A DNA stretch of 64,000 nucleotides from Nymphaea colorata (lineage: Eukaryota > Streptophyta > Magnoliopsida > Nymphaeales > Nymphaeaceae), in assembly GCF_008831285.2 (NCBI RefSeq), contig NW_022204507.1:248001-312000 (forward strand), read 5' to 3'. Of the stretch, positions 45,703 through 56,559 are shown piece by piece. Each line of letters opens with the position of its first letter. Positions within the stretch are counted from its first letter, which is position 1. The translations under genes were made by a program, and so were the position numbers. The notes under the pieces were generated by a model, which was given only the letters and a program-made list of their open reading frames with translations, was not told the origin of the DNA and made no database searches.

Positions 45703-46635
45703 GAGATGGTAGAATGAGATTCACAAAATGTAGAGAGAGAACCAGAGCCATGTGTTTGCTTGCACGCCACGGCGGATGGCTTGAGAAAATCATGACTGAA
45801 AGCTAAAATGATGTTGAGCCACGGCCTATAGTTTGTGAAACTGACGACGACCACGGAAATCCACAATGATGATGGAAGAAATTGGAGATGAAGATCAGAG
45901 ACAATATTACACAACAATTAATCACTTTGAAAATCAGCTCGCACATTTTGGGAGCTTAATATTTTGGTGTTTGTTGCATGAAGATTACGCATCATAACCA
46001 CTAATCAATATGTGCATGCATTTTTGTATGTACAAAAGGTCGGTTGGCCAATTAATTGCGTCAGACGGCAAAGCTCTACCAATTATCATTTGTGACCACC
46101 TCATTCTTATTGATGTCAAAGAACACCCAATTGTTACACGTTATGGACAGTGAATTCACTTTGTAACAAGGTAACTGCTTACATGTCAAATTTTTTTAAT
46201 CTTACATGAAAACCGCTACAAATTGAGCTTTTTTACTTGTACCCACCCACGTTCCTTGTGTGGTATTCTGAAAGACGAGATCAGACCTATCGGCACGAGG
46301 TTTGATCATTTCTGGCACTTTTGTCAGGGGTAGTTAGACCAAAGATTATATTAAAATGTTTCATTTCCAAAATCTAAATGTCATCCAAAACCTAAGAAAG
46401 CAAACATACCCTAATTTTGGAACATGCATGTGTTCAAGTCCTGGAAGATCTTAAAAATAGATTGATAAACAAGAAGAAATTAATATGAAGTCTGTTTATG
46501 TTCGTATTATTATAAAACATTACAAATCGATGTTCTAAATTGTATATAATGCATGCAAAACTAGGCCATGTAGACCTGGAGTCTTGTCTCTATTAGGACT
46601 TGAGTGTAGAACATGGACCTAACAAGGAAATCTGG
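45703..46635. other. Unclassified stretch
   Basis: No recognised domain or repeat ends. AT-rich intergenic sequence. Confidence 0.4.
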
Positions 46636-46639
46636 ATTT

Positions 46640-47290
46640 GAAACTAAAAATTGAAATCAGGATGTGAGAGACTTACATAATTCTGGTTTCAAATAGAAAT
46701 GAAAACTATTATGTCATGACATTGAGATTAAGAGTTCATGATTAAAAATTTTAGGTCAGAAATCCAATAGATCATGATCTCGTACTAAATCTTTTCAAAA
46801 TCCAAATTTTGAGAGAATAGATTCAAATATGGTGATTACATGACTTAAAATCTAGTACTTAGGCTTGATTCTATGGGAATTGATCCAAGGTCTATGATGA
46901 AATACTCATTTGCTTAGGAAATCTATTCAAGTTCCAAAATAAAAAATGCAAGATGTAAAATCTAGCGTGTGAAAGCTGAAATCCATAATCCAATATCCAT
47001 AGTTTGGGATCTATGATTGGAGTCTCAAATGAGAAATCAGATTTAAAATCCAAAGTCTGAAATTCAAGATCCACAATTTAAGATCTAAAATACAAGATTC
47101 ATAATATGATATCCATGATATGAGTCCCATAATATGAAATCCATAACCTAAGATGTTGAATCCAATAATTGAAATCCAAATCTCATGTACTAGAATTGGG
47201 TTTAATATCAAGGTTTAGACCAGTTATAAGGTTGATGATTTCAATCCAATGCCATGAATTGAGATATAAGATCCAAATAGGGTGGGGGTA
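46640..47290. repeat. Degenerate ATCCA/GATCTAAAAT repeat region
   Basis: Irregularly repeated words of the form AAATCCA, GATCTA(A/T), ATCCATAA and TGAAATCC recur every 10-20 bases for about 650 bases. The pattern is strongest at 46970-47180. Minus-strand frames (47011-47211) translate the repeat. It resembles an old minisatellite or an expanded hAT-like interior such as the one at 45.0-45.4 kb. Confidence 0.55.
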
Positions 47291-47925
47291 GGTTCGTCAA
47301 AAGGGCTGGGTTCAATCTTGCCTACGCTAGGTTTAAACCTTCCTAGGGATAGGTTCGACTGTAGTAAATGTGTTTGATATTATTCAAATCATGTGATAGA
47401 TGATACAAACTTCATTCCTTTCATATGAATGGGTGTTTAAAGAAATTTAACTAGACAAAGAGGTTATGGAACCAGGTTCACAAGTAGGTGACTCTAAGAC
47501 AGTTATGAGCTAGGCCTATGTAGACTCGATGTCCACATGACTTAGAGCTTTTGAAATCATTTAAATAAGTTAACTTTGTAAATATTTTAGAAAAATGTGA
47601 TTTTGAAATGGTACTTCTGTGAGAACCAAATTGGGTTCAAGTTTTCACATACTTGGGTTAAGCCAAATGGTATGCTGCTAAGCTCACCCAGTTTAGTTTC
47701 AGACAAGGGGTGCACGTGGGCACAAAGTGATCTCTTTCATACCTGACCCCTATGTGTACCCTAAAAATTAAAATCAATTTCTAGAAAAATAAACATACCA
47801 AACTAAAGTGTTACAAATGCAAATAAGAAAATCCCAAGAATTGAACAAGAAAATAAATTAAACTAAACTTCCTAAAAGAAAAAAAAAACAAAAACATGCA
47901 TAAAGGAAGAAAACGAAAAAGGGAT
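47291..47925. other. Unclassified stretch upstream of truncated Copia
   Basis: It contains A-rich sequence near 47870-47925 (AAAAAAAAAACAAAAACATG), directly before the point where Copia homology begins. No other feature was recognised. Confidence 0.4.
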
Positions 47926-47930
47926 ACACT

Positions 47931-48785
47931 GAGATTGCTAGATCTGAGACTGGTCTTGTTATGAGCCAAAGGAAATACACTTTGGACCTTCTAAAAGAGA
48001 CAGGTAAACTGGGATGCAGGCCCTTTCTTACTCCAATGGAGTCTGGCACAAGGATAAGTATCAAAACTGGGACGATCTTGGATGAGGAAGGAAAAGGGAG
48101 GTATCAGCGGCTGGTTGGTAAACTCATTTATCTCACCCTTACTCGCCCGGATATTACGTATGCTGTGGGTGTGTTAAGTCAGTTTATGCATGCCCCTACT
48201 GATTGTCATTGGAAAAGTGCTGAAAGAGTATTGGGATACTTAAAGAATGACCCAGGGAAAGGACTGCTCTATACTCGACAAAGTCAACTCAGTATTGAAG
48301 GATACTCTGACGCCGACTGGGCAGGTTGCACAGATACTAGAAGGTCTACCACAGGATACTGCATCTTTCTTGGAGGTAACCTGGTGGTATGGAGAAGTAA
48401 AAGACAAGAAGTTTGTTCCAGGTCCAGTGCTGAGGCTGAATACAAGGCGGTTGCCATGGGGGTTACAGAAATGTTATGGCTCAAAATTCTGTTAGCAGAT
48501 ATTGGGGTGAAAATGGAAGAGAAGATGAGGATGTATTGTGACAACAAGTCGGCTATTAACTTGGCAAACAATCCAGTCTTGCACGACAGAACCAAACATG
48601 TGGAGATCGATCGCCATTTCATACGGGAACGCATAGATTCTAAGGAGTTGATCCTGCCCTACATGAAGTCTGAAGATCAAGTTGCTGATGTTTTAACTAA
48701 GTCTTTATGTACATCTCAATTTGAGAAAAATGTTAGCAAGCTTGGCATGTTTGACATGTATGCCAAGCTTGAGGGGGAGTGTTAA
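47931..48785 (+). CDS. Ty1/Copia polyprotein C-terminus: RT end and RNase H (5'-truncated, frame intact)
   Basis: The frame is open from EIARSETGLVMSQRKYTLDL to the stop at 48783. After the pre-RNase H motifs (GKLIYLTLTRPDITYAVGVL), counting from the Met at 47961, come SDADWAGC (residues 116-123), RSSAEAEYKAVA (154-165), YCDNKSAINLA (192-202), TKHVEIDRHF (211-220) and VADVLTKSL (241-249). The RNase H catalytic acids in DADW, AEAEY and CDN are all present. Homology begins abruptly at about 47931, so most RT, integrase, protease and gag are missing. It would act only as part of a Gag-Pol polyprotein; here it is a truncated young copy. Confidence 0.85.
   Translation, partial: EIARSETGLVMSQRKYTLDLLKETGKLGCRPFLTPMESGTRISIKTGTILDEEGKGRYQRLVGKLIYLTLTRPDITYAVGVLSQFMHAPTDCHWKSAERVLGYLKNDPGKGLLYTRQSQLSIEGYSDADWAGCTDTRRSTTGYCIFLGGNLVVWRSKRQEVCSRSSAEAEYKAVAMGVTEMLWLKILLADIGVKMEEKMRMYCDNKSAINLANNPVLHDRTKHVEIDRHFIRERIDSKELILPYMKSEDQVADVLTKSLCTSQFEKNVSKLGMFDMYAKLEGEC
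48771..48779 (+). other. Polypurine tract of the 47.9-kb Copia element
   Basis: GAGGGGGAG lies immediately before TGTTAAAATAG. This is the usual plus-strand primer position for Copia elements, overlapping the last codons of the polyprotein. Confidence 0.8.
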
Positions 48786-49062
48786 AATAGATGTAATGGG
48801 GAACCGGGTCCATTTCTGGACCCGGTCCCATGGGGCACGGGTACCGAGGCCGGCTCGGTACCCTAGGCGGCATTCTTCTCTCCCTCTTATATAATCTTCA
48901 CTTAAGTGTAATTGTGTGATTAAGTGAATATAATTTTCTCTCTCCTAGGGTTGCGGTGTGCACCTAGGTCAGAGCTTCCCGTGGTTTTTTCCTCTTTCTG
49001 AGGTTTTTCCACGTATATCGTGTGTTCCTCTCTTCTTCTTTCGTGTGTTGCATGTTTCTACA
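48780..49062 (+). mobile_element. 3' LTR of the truncated Copia element
   Basis: It starts TGTTAAAATAG after the polypurine tract. It contains two perfect inverted repeats: ACCGGGTCC/GGACCCGGT (48803-48826) and GGGTACCGAG/CTCGGTACCC (48839-48863). A possible TATA sequence TATATAAT lies near 48888. The conserved hairpin GTGGTTTTTTCC...GGTTTTTCCAC is at 48980-49012. The end is placed at TTTCTACA (49062), though ATTCTACA at 49087 is equally possible because no 5' LTR is available for comparison. Confidence 0.65.
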
Positions 49063-49087
49063 GGTCTATAGTAGTAACTATTCTACA

Positions 49088-49415
49088 TTCCCATTTATTC
49101 AATAGAATTTATGCATTGCATTTGTTTGACTCAATGTTGGACTCATAGAAGCAAATGCATAGAATTTCATTCTGTATTTGTGGTTGTGGTATTCATTTTT
49201 TACAATTCCTAAAGGATAATATAGACTTCAGGAATTTTGGTCCTGATGCTTACACATCACTTCACATTATTGTGCACGCATCGCTTCACAGGGTGTGCAC
49301 ATCAATGCATTTAACAACACTGATTGAAGTTGAACAGCGCCACCATTCCCGCTATGTTTAGTTCACAATAACATGCATCAATTCATGTTTATAAGCACTC
49401 AAACTTGGATTAAAG
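49088..49415. other. Unclassified stretch downstream of LTR
   Basis: No recognised gene or repeat. It contains two ATAGAATTT words close to the LTR end. Confidence 0.35.
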
Positions 49416-49419
49416 TCTG

Positions 49420-49960
49420 AATTAAGTTATATTATAATCTACCAGAATCAATTATATACAAATATATACATCAATATGTATATTTTGAAATTGGCTGTGT
49501 ACAAACCCAAATCTATCTATAACAATCATATTATATATAAGCATTTTCAAAAGCTATCAGACCTAAATCCAATTAAACACACCTACGACAACTAATATAT
49601 AAAAGTATGTATTTTAAACAAAAATCATATATATATCCAAATAAATGTTAATACATCTAACACACATAAATATATGCATTTAGAAAACAAATCAGATCTA
49701 ACAACATAACATACATAAATATATGTATTTTAGAAACAAATCAGATCAAGATCAAAATTGGTTGAACATTCATATATATATATATATATATATATATAGT
49801 AGAGAAAGAGACAGAGACAGAGAGAGTCAAGATACATCAGATCTAGATCCAAACCTATTCACAACAAGAATCATATATAAATACATGTATCTTCAAAACA
49901 GTTCAGGAAGATCCATGTCCAATTTTCTTCACAATAGCTAAAGTATATATCTTCAAAAAA
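49420..49960. repeat. Minisatellite of about 50-bp degenerate units
   Basis: Units of the form ACATACATAAATATATGTAT followed by TTTAGAAACAAATCAGATC recur at about 49658 and 49709, with weaker copies at about 49465, 49590 and 49870. A (TA)n/(GA)n tract interrupts the array at 49772-49830. The period is near 50 bases where two clear copies abut. Confidence 0.6.
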
Positions 49961-51040
49961 GTGTTCAGGCTTATACGTTTCAAAAACTGTTAAAAATAGC
50001 TAAAATATATTTTAAAAAAAATTATGATCCGAATCCCCATTCAAATTAAGCCAAAGCTAAACAACACATAAGAAAATCAGATAAAATCGCTTCTATGTCC
50101 AAACCAAATTCGTATTCATTTTTTTTTTCAGACACTCAATTTAAAGGCTATTACGTACATTTAATAAATCCATTATTTTGGTTTATTTATTTCTAGAAAA
50201 CTCCAATGGGTCAGAAGCAATCCGGGATAGGTCGAAGTCCAATAGAATTTATGGCCAGTCCTGCTTTCTCAAATCAACTTAAGCACAAGATTGCAAAATA
50301 GAAAAACTTTTGAGAAATGCTCTGGACATGAAAATCTGTTTGGAACAATTTGATCATGTAGAAGGATTAATGCTAGGTCTGATAACCCTAGATCCCATTT
50401 GATTTAGATGTTACTGGATACATTGCTGATATTGGCAGCTAGAAGCATATGTGGGCTGGTCTGGCCAATTGCCCTCATGGTACTGCAAGATTTCTTTGTT
50501 TTACATATTGATGCCCAGAAAAAAAATTGCTACTAATTTGTATATATTTGTGCCCCTAAGAATCTAAAATCGTTTGAACCAGTTCCCTCTTGTCAGATTT
50601 CTTGGCTTTGCCATTGAGTCCCAAGCATGATAGACTTTTAATACTAAATTTGTAAATCACTTTCCTAATCCAAAGCAAAATTTAAGCAAAAGAATTTAAA
50701 TTCAAGACACATGGTGACCATTACTGAAACACCCTAAAATTTCATCAAATTTTAAACTATTAGCTGACAATGCACAGCATGGATATAGACATGAAAACAG
50801 AGAGATTTGCTATTATCTGTTGTGTCATGAGAACACTACAAGAAATTGTCTGAACAACAAAGGAATCTAATTACAAAGGCTGTGGCCATGTACAATCTGT
50901 CTTAATATTAAACAAAACTGAAATAAACTCTTTTATAAGTGTAAAGTCCCACAACACTGTGAACTGGCCAGAAAGCCATTAATAACCAGCATGGTTTTGG
51001 CATGTCAATATCTAAGTAAAAACACAACGATATGCATGTG
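49961..51040. other. Unclassified stretch
   Basis: AT-rich sequence with no recognised coding region or transposon end. Confidence 0.4.
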
Positions 51041-51044
51041 TGGT

Positions 51045-51260
51045 AGGGGTGGTCATCGGGCCGGGCCGGGCCGCTAAGACCCAGCCTGGGTAGGTCCGTC
51101 GGGCCTGAAGCCCGGGCCCAGGCCCAGCCCTCTTATTGCCGGGCGGTGCCGGGTACCGGCCCTGGTCCACCAAAAATCAGGCCCAGCCCGACCCGTTTTG
51201 TTAACCGGCGGGCCAGGTCGGGCTGGGCAGGGTCATGCCTGATTTCACATTGAACCCTGG
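51045..51260. mobile_element. GGGCC-rich hAT-like end
   Basis: It starts AGGGGTGGTCATCGGGCCGG and continues with GGGCCG, CCCGGGCCCAGGCCC and GCCCGACCCG words, which is typical of plant hAT-derived ends. A similar GGGCCGGGC-rich arm lies at 53215-53345. Whether the two delimit one element carrying the exon between them is unproven. Confidence 0.35.
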
Positions 51261-51790
51261 ACTTAATTGGAACCAAATTTAAGGGGGAAACCTTTTGAAA
51301 CATTTCTGTTGCAAGTTTGCAACACAAAATACAATTCTTCAATTAGTTATTTCACATTTTAAGGGAACCCAAAAATCTGCAGAAATAAATGTTACACATA
51401 TATGTGGGCCTGAGAAAAAAAAGAACTGTGTACAACTGCGATTACAGTTCTATAATAAAAAAGATTCAAAACTTTATTGCATATAATTAGGCATAAAGGC
51501 TCCTAACCATCACAGCTTGAAAAGAAAAAACGAGCATAACTCATCCATTCCAAAAAATATTCATTAGACAATAGAGAAAAGGCAATCAAACAGACAACAT
51601 ACTAAAATCAACATGAGAAGTTAGAGAAACGAATGGTGATGACAGAAACAGTAAACCATCACTGAAAAATGATTCAGAAGCCAAACATGAAGATGCTCTA
51701 GTACAGTCACAAAGATAAATGTGAGCATGGTTACATGGGCACATCAATTGGGTGTTAAGTGCTTGCGCATACTGCCACGTGCACTAGTAC

Positions 51791-51930
51791 AGTTTGTACT
51801 TCTGCTTCACAGAAACATTTGAAGAAATAAAGGACTCAAGAATATGGCTCCCACTGGCATCTTTGGCGACTTGAAGAACTAGGCCAGCTTCCAGTACAAT
51901 CATGCTTGAGATGAATGGCTGAATGTATTT
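51791..51930 (-). pseudogene. Pumilio-repeat protein exon (APUM23/NOP9-like), isolated
   Basis: A splice acceptor (TTTTCAATGCAG) precedes an open exon reading KYIQPFISSMIVLEAGLVLQ, then VAKDASGSHILESFISSN and VSVKQKYK. This resembles the C-terminal part of plant Pumilio 23 / NOP9-type nucleolar RNA-binding proteins (pattern ..FIQP.I.S...E....AKD.GG.RV.EAFL.S....KQK.KL). The donor would be the weak GTACTA at 51790; otherwise the frame stops two codons later. No flanking Pumilio exons were recognised within several kilobases. A captured or stranded exon seems more likely than a working gene. Confidence 0.5.
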
Positions 51931-52163
51931 CTGCATTGAAAATAAATTCACACGTAGAAGATTAAAAGAAAAGGAAGAAGAGAAACAGCCAACAGAATCA
52001 CAGATTACACAACAGGTAACAATGAACAACCAAGTCCCATCAACAGAATTTGATACAACATAATGAATTCTGATACAACATAATGCAGAGAGACTACAAG
52101 TAGCACCTGAACAATGTAATCACTTTTCTTTAACTATAAAATGGTTCAGTTATAGCATACCTC

Positions 52164-52262
52164 AAAAAACAAACTGACAACATGCAAAGAATCTATCCCA
52201 TATTCAAAATTTCTCAGACCAGCATAATCACATAAAAGGACAACAAATCCTCCTTCTGAAAT
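52164..52262 (-). other. Candidate exon of unknown identity
   Basis: On the minus strand a good acceptor (AACAATTTCAG) and donor (TTTGAG then GTATGC) bound about 100 bases, open in one frame (GGFVVLLCDYAGLRNFEYG). It lies upstream of the Pumilio-like exon on the same strand, but I cannot match it to that protein. Chance splice-like signals are possible. Confidence 0.2.
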
Positions 52263-52309
52263 TGTTTAAAATTACTGTAGTTGGTGTCATGTTTAATGTG
52301 CACGCATGA

Positions 52310-52343
52310 AGGGGGGGGGGGGGGGAGAGAGAGAGAGAGAGAT
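52310..52343. repeat. Poly-G/(GA)n tract
   Basis: A run of about 15 G is followed by (AG)n. It is simple sequence within an otherwise unclassified region. Confidence 0.9.
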
Positions 52344-52914
52344 GCTTGAAGAATCAATATAACGAATGCTCACTGTAGGGATGTGGTCAACTGAAATTTC
52401 GTTGTGGACAAATTAGTACCAGATTCATACATATTGAAAAATGGGCACCACAGCACACCCTGAAGAGAATACTGGAGAACCTCATAAAAGAGGAGAACCA
52501 CAGGGAAACTAAACCATGTACTTAATAGTATAAACTCAACAAGAGAAAGCCAATAAACTTCTTCAGATAAACAGAAGACAGGCTATTTAGCTAAGCAACG
52601 GAGCAATAGCTTCGCCAGATTTTGATTACACATCCACTGAAGCACAACTAAAAAGTTCTGGTTTTTTACCTTAACAGCAGGACAGATATTGATTCTGTAT
52701 GTCTAACAAAGATAAAAAGCAAACCCAAACTCCTGGGATCATATACATGCAACAGATAGTAAAATTTGACAACAAAAACAACTTGCACCACATTTCAGAA
52801 GAGCATAGCATAACCCATTAAACTGGTTCGAGGCGTTCCCAAAACTCAAAAAATATATGGAAAAAGTTCTCAACAAGAGAAAGCAAACATATTCGGGTAA
52901 TAAACATTATGGTG

Positions 52915-53130
52915 ATCAAAGACGTGTACCTTCACAAAGCAAAGGCGTGATGTTTTACCTTTTTCACATAACAGAGGATAAAAGACATGTACCTTCACAA
53001 AGCAAAAGGCCAATAGTGGACCAGTGGCGGAGCGGCGAAAGGGCGACGGTGGCCTAGTGGTGGAGTGGAGACGGTGATGGTGGCGACGGTGGCCCAGTGG
53101 TGGAGCGGAGATGGTGACTCTCCCTGTCTC
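52915..53130. repeat. Two short tandem duplications
   Basis: GTACCTTCACAAAGCAAA occurs at about 52926 and 52989 (period about 63). GCGACGGTGGCC(T/C)AGTGGTGGA occurs at about 53042 and 53082 (period about 40). The second pair is GC-rich. Frames across it (53065-53376 plus, 52870-53214 minus) are repeat translations. Confidence 0.65.
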
Positions 53131-53214
53131 TGTGGCGCAGTGGCTCTGCCTCCTTCGATGGAAAAGAAAATGCAAATTAGGGGAGGGAGGGAGGGCGCGG
53201 GAGGAATGAGTCAA

Positions 53215-53370
53215 ATGTTGATTGACCTAACGGGCTGTCGGGCCAGGCCAGGCTATAGAAGTGATAACCGGGCCCGGCCCGTTAAGATCTCGGGCCGGGC
53301 TGGGCTCACTCAAGTTGAGCGCGATAAGAATTTTTTTTTACTCGGGCCGAGTGCAGGCAGCCAATTTCAT
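53215..53370. mobile_element. GGGCC-rich hAT-like arm
   Basis: GGGCTGTCGGGCCAGG, CGGGCCCGGCCCG and CGGGCCGGGCTGGGCTC words are followed by ACTCGGGCCGAGTG. It resembles the arm at 51045-51260 and the arms at 190-465. Terminal repeats were not defined. Confidence 0.35.
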
Positions 53371-54521
53371 GATTAGATCTGATGGTGGGATGATAAGGCA
53401 TCTACGTGGAAAGGCCACATCAGCCGTGACCTTATCGGGCTTAATATCTGAGACATCACTCACATTTGAGTCCATCGGTTCCAGCCCTATCAGGTCTCAA
53501 AGTCCAGTAGGGTTATTTCACAAACAATTTCAGGTCGTCGCACATACACAACAATGGACCATTCTTTTGTACAACAACAACTTATCGTTCCCTTCCTTAA
53601 ACCTATATCTCATAAATAGGCAACAGTCTTTTTAAATCATAAGTGTTCGTCAATACAACAAGCAATAAGTCTGTTAGGTTCATAAGTTACAAAGAAACAA
53701 TTATGCCATCGCATGGTAATTGAGTTCATAAGGATCAATCTTTCTATTTATGTAATTTTCAATCCAAAATATAATGTTATTCTGAATTGTTGAAGCATGA
53801 CCACATTCACTAAATAAATTTCTCATAGGAATAGGAAATCATCTAACAAGTGTCATACATAGGGAGTATCAGCATTTGCCAAGCAACAAATAATACTGAA
53901 CAAAAAAATAATCACATACTCATTTGTAGATTGAACATATGAGGAAAGACATGAAAAACATTACATTCGACATAGAGTGTGTGGTCAGTAGGTATAAGAT
54001 GGCACTAAACTATCAACAACGGGTATTGCTCTATATTTCATGAGGCACTAGGACTACAATGCCTACACGTTGGATCCTCTCGAGCCTTCTAGATCATCTT
54101 GCAACTTGGGTCCAGGATCTTGCTAAAATAAGAGATCCATACATAGTAGCTTAAGTGTAAGGATGATTTTAGGCTATGCATGCTAAGAGTAGCAAAATAC
54201 TATAATGCAAAATATATACCAATGCATGTAATACCGAGGCTCAATAACTGTTTCTAGAGTGAAGTTGTGTAACGCATGTTTGAGGGTCACATAAACATCC
54301 ACTAGCATGACGTATTCAATGATATAACAATGGCAACAATATCATGCCATGATCCAGCTGCTATGCATCGTCCCACCTAAAAGTTTTTCGAATAAAAGGG
54401 TCAGAAATAAAATATCCTCGGTATATGGTCATGAAACTGCCATGTGAATCAAGATGTACGGAAAATTATAAAAAGCAAATGTACAATTTTCAAAACAATG
54501 TTAATCATTCTATGTATATAT
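53371..54521. other. Unclassified stretch
   Basis: No recognised gene. It ends at the TATAT that precedes the Copia 5' LTR. Confidence 0.4.
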
Positions 54522-54860
54522 TGTTAAGAGTTGAAATTGATTATCTCAATTGTTATTTGTCCAAAGGTGTGTTTAGAAATTCAGTTACGGTTTTTTATCT
54601 CCAACTAATAGCAGAAGGGTGTACAGAAAAGGAATTTCACTCATGTGGTTTTATTGTATTTTTAGAATTGTGTAATAATTTGGGTAGCAATTCTCTACCC
54701 TAATTCTCCCTAATTTTTCGCTTGTATAAACATCTCACTTCTTAATGAAAGCTGTGCAACCTTGCTTATTATGAGACACTGTTTCCCCTACTCTATTTTA
54801 GTGCCTCTAGTTCTCACCTTATGGTAACTTCCTACACTACTTTTGTTCGCTGGTTTTCTC
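54522..54860 (+). repeat. 5' LTR of the 54.5-kb Copia element
   Basis: It runs from TGTTAAGAGTTGAAATTG to about CTGGTTTTCTC, just before the primer site. Internal matches to the 3' LTR include ATTTAGAAATTCAGTTA, AATAATTTGGGTA and CACTTCTTAATGAAAG. The exact 3' boundary is uncertain by a few bases. Confidence 0.85.
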
Positions 54861-54861
54861 T

Positions 54862-54874
54862 TGGTATCATAGCC
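54862..54874 (+). other. Primer-binding site (initiator Met tRNA type)
   Basis: TGGTATCATAGCC differs at one base from TGGTATCAGAGCC, the usual plant Copia primer-binding site complementary to the 3' end of initiator methionine tRNA. It lies directly after the 5' LTR. Confidence 0.85.
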
Positions 54875-54989
54875 ATCCTGGTGACTGATCCTCCTTGTTT
54901 TTCTCTTGGTTGCCCTTTTATCATTGGTTTTGTTCCTGTTTATGCCTTATTGATATGACTAAAAGTGTTCTGTCAACTTGAGTGCCTTG

Positions 54990-56055
54990 ACCAATGACGC
55001 CTCAACTTGTTCAGATGCATCTTCTCGTCCGATAAGTTCTGATTTGATAAATCCTTCCTTCTTGCATCACAGTGATAACCTTGGTGCTATTCTTGTATCC
55101 AAGCCATTAACTAAATAAAACTGTACCACATGGAGTAGATTGATGACTATGGCCCCTGTGGCTAAGAATAAATTTGTTTAAATGATGGTTCTCTACCAAC
55201 CCTTGGTCAAGATAGCACTGAGTTTATACTTTGGGCATGTTATAATACAATGGTGCTTTCTTATATTATAAACTCCTTGTCAAACAAGTTTTGCTGGCAG
55301 CATTATCTATGCAACAATAGCCAAAGGAGTTTGGGTTGACATCAAAGAGGGATATATCCAAAGCTTGGCACCAAGGAAGTTTCAACTGAAATTAAAGTGC
55401 TCAATTGTCTCAAGACAACATGATAGCGGCTGCTTACTATACTAAAGTACAAAATATCGGGACGAGCTTGAGTCCTATGATGTTCTTCCTATTTGTTGGT
55501 GTGGTGCTCTCAAAGTGATTGCAGATAAACTTCAAAAACACAAATTCTTGTTGGACCTCAATGAGTCTTACAAAACCATAAGAGGTCAAATTCTACTGCG
55601 TGACCCATTACCGTCCATTGGCAAGGTGTATTCTCTCGAACTTCAAAAAGGAAAATAGTGAGAGGTCAGAATGCATTCTACCAATGTTGAGAACATTAGT
55701 CTCGCAGCTGACAACCTTGATGTTAAGAACATTGGAAACAGAAATGGAAATTTTAGGCCTCAGCATTTTTACTGTACCCACTATCATACGAATGGGCATA
55801 CTGAAGAATAGTGTTATAAGTTGGTGGGCTATCCACTGAATTCAAAAATTGAAAATCGGCAAAGGCAGGTAGAGAAATTAGCCTGCAAGAGTGCACCTAT
55901 GGATGGCACTAACGATTATTCAAGTCTGCAAAATGTTTCTACTGCTGCTACTGTGAAACCAAGTGAACCGATTAAGGAGACTATACTTGTCTTTACGGCT
56001 AAAGATTATGCTCAGTTGAGGCAACTCCTTAATGGAAAAACCATCTCAACGTCTT
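54990..56055 (+). pseudogene. Copia gag with degenerate zinc knuckle
   Basis: Readable pieces in order: SDNLGAILVSKPLT, TTWSRLMTMAPVAKNK, GVWVDIKEGYIQSLAPRKFQ, DELESYDVLPICWCGALKV, LNESYKTIRGQILLRDPLPS and IGKVYSLELQK. This is the canonical UBN2/Retrotran_gag_3 order of plant Copia gag. YCTHYHTNGHTEE.CYKLVG (about 55770-55830) is a CCHC knuckle with the second Cys changed to Tyr and an in-frame stop. Frameshifts occur between pieces. The last 78 codons (55821-56057) are open. Confidence 0.8.
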
Positions 56056-56500
56056 GATGGAGATTTCCTAATGCATATACAAACAAAAGAATATGCCCTA
56101 AAGCAAGATCTGATTCATGCTAAATCACTGAATTAAAACTTTAACTGTAGCGGAAGCGTACTTGAATCCATTTGAACAACTGGATGGTGAGATTGCAGTA
56201 GGATCTTCCAGGGTCTGTGCGTAGCACATGCGGTTTCTCTCAGATGGGGAAGAGACAACCCTAAAAAGCGATGTTTCAACTCTCTTTTTCTCTCTGCACG
56301 ACCCCAGAGACCACTACCCTTTTATATTATGAGCAATTATGGATTGAGCCCATCAAAGAATTCGTAATTACATACAGGTATCTATACATTATAAAAATAC
56401 CATGTACCATATAAAATGACGTGATATCCCAAAACGCAATCACTTAACCGGATATTTATATTAAGATAGACATAATATCTGAAATTTCGCATTGACATAT
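56056..56500 (-). mobile_element. Insertion in the Copia gag-protease junction, LTR-like, minus strand
   Basis: Gag coding similarity ends at about 56055 and protease coding resumes at about 56560, with about 440 bases of foreign sequence between. On the minus strand this contains CAGACCCTGGAAGATCCTAC, ACGCTTCCGCTACAGTTAAA and GAATCAGATCTTGC, words I associate with plant Copia LTR/leader sequences. A minus-strand solo LTR is the best guess. Ends and target duplication were not fixed. Confidence 0.35.
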
Positions 56501-56559
56501 GCCAGCCCACCAAATGATCCTTACACTTCTAACCCAGTTCCACAGGCCCATTTTGCATG

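Noticed and set aside
53065-53376. 103-codon plus-strand frame
   Set aside because: It is made of short GC-rich tandem repeats and the GGGCC-rich arm; there is no conserved motif.
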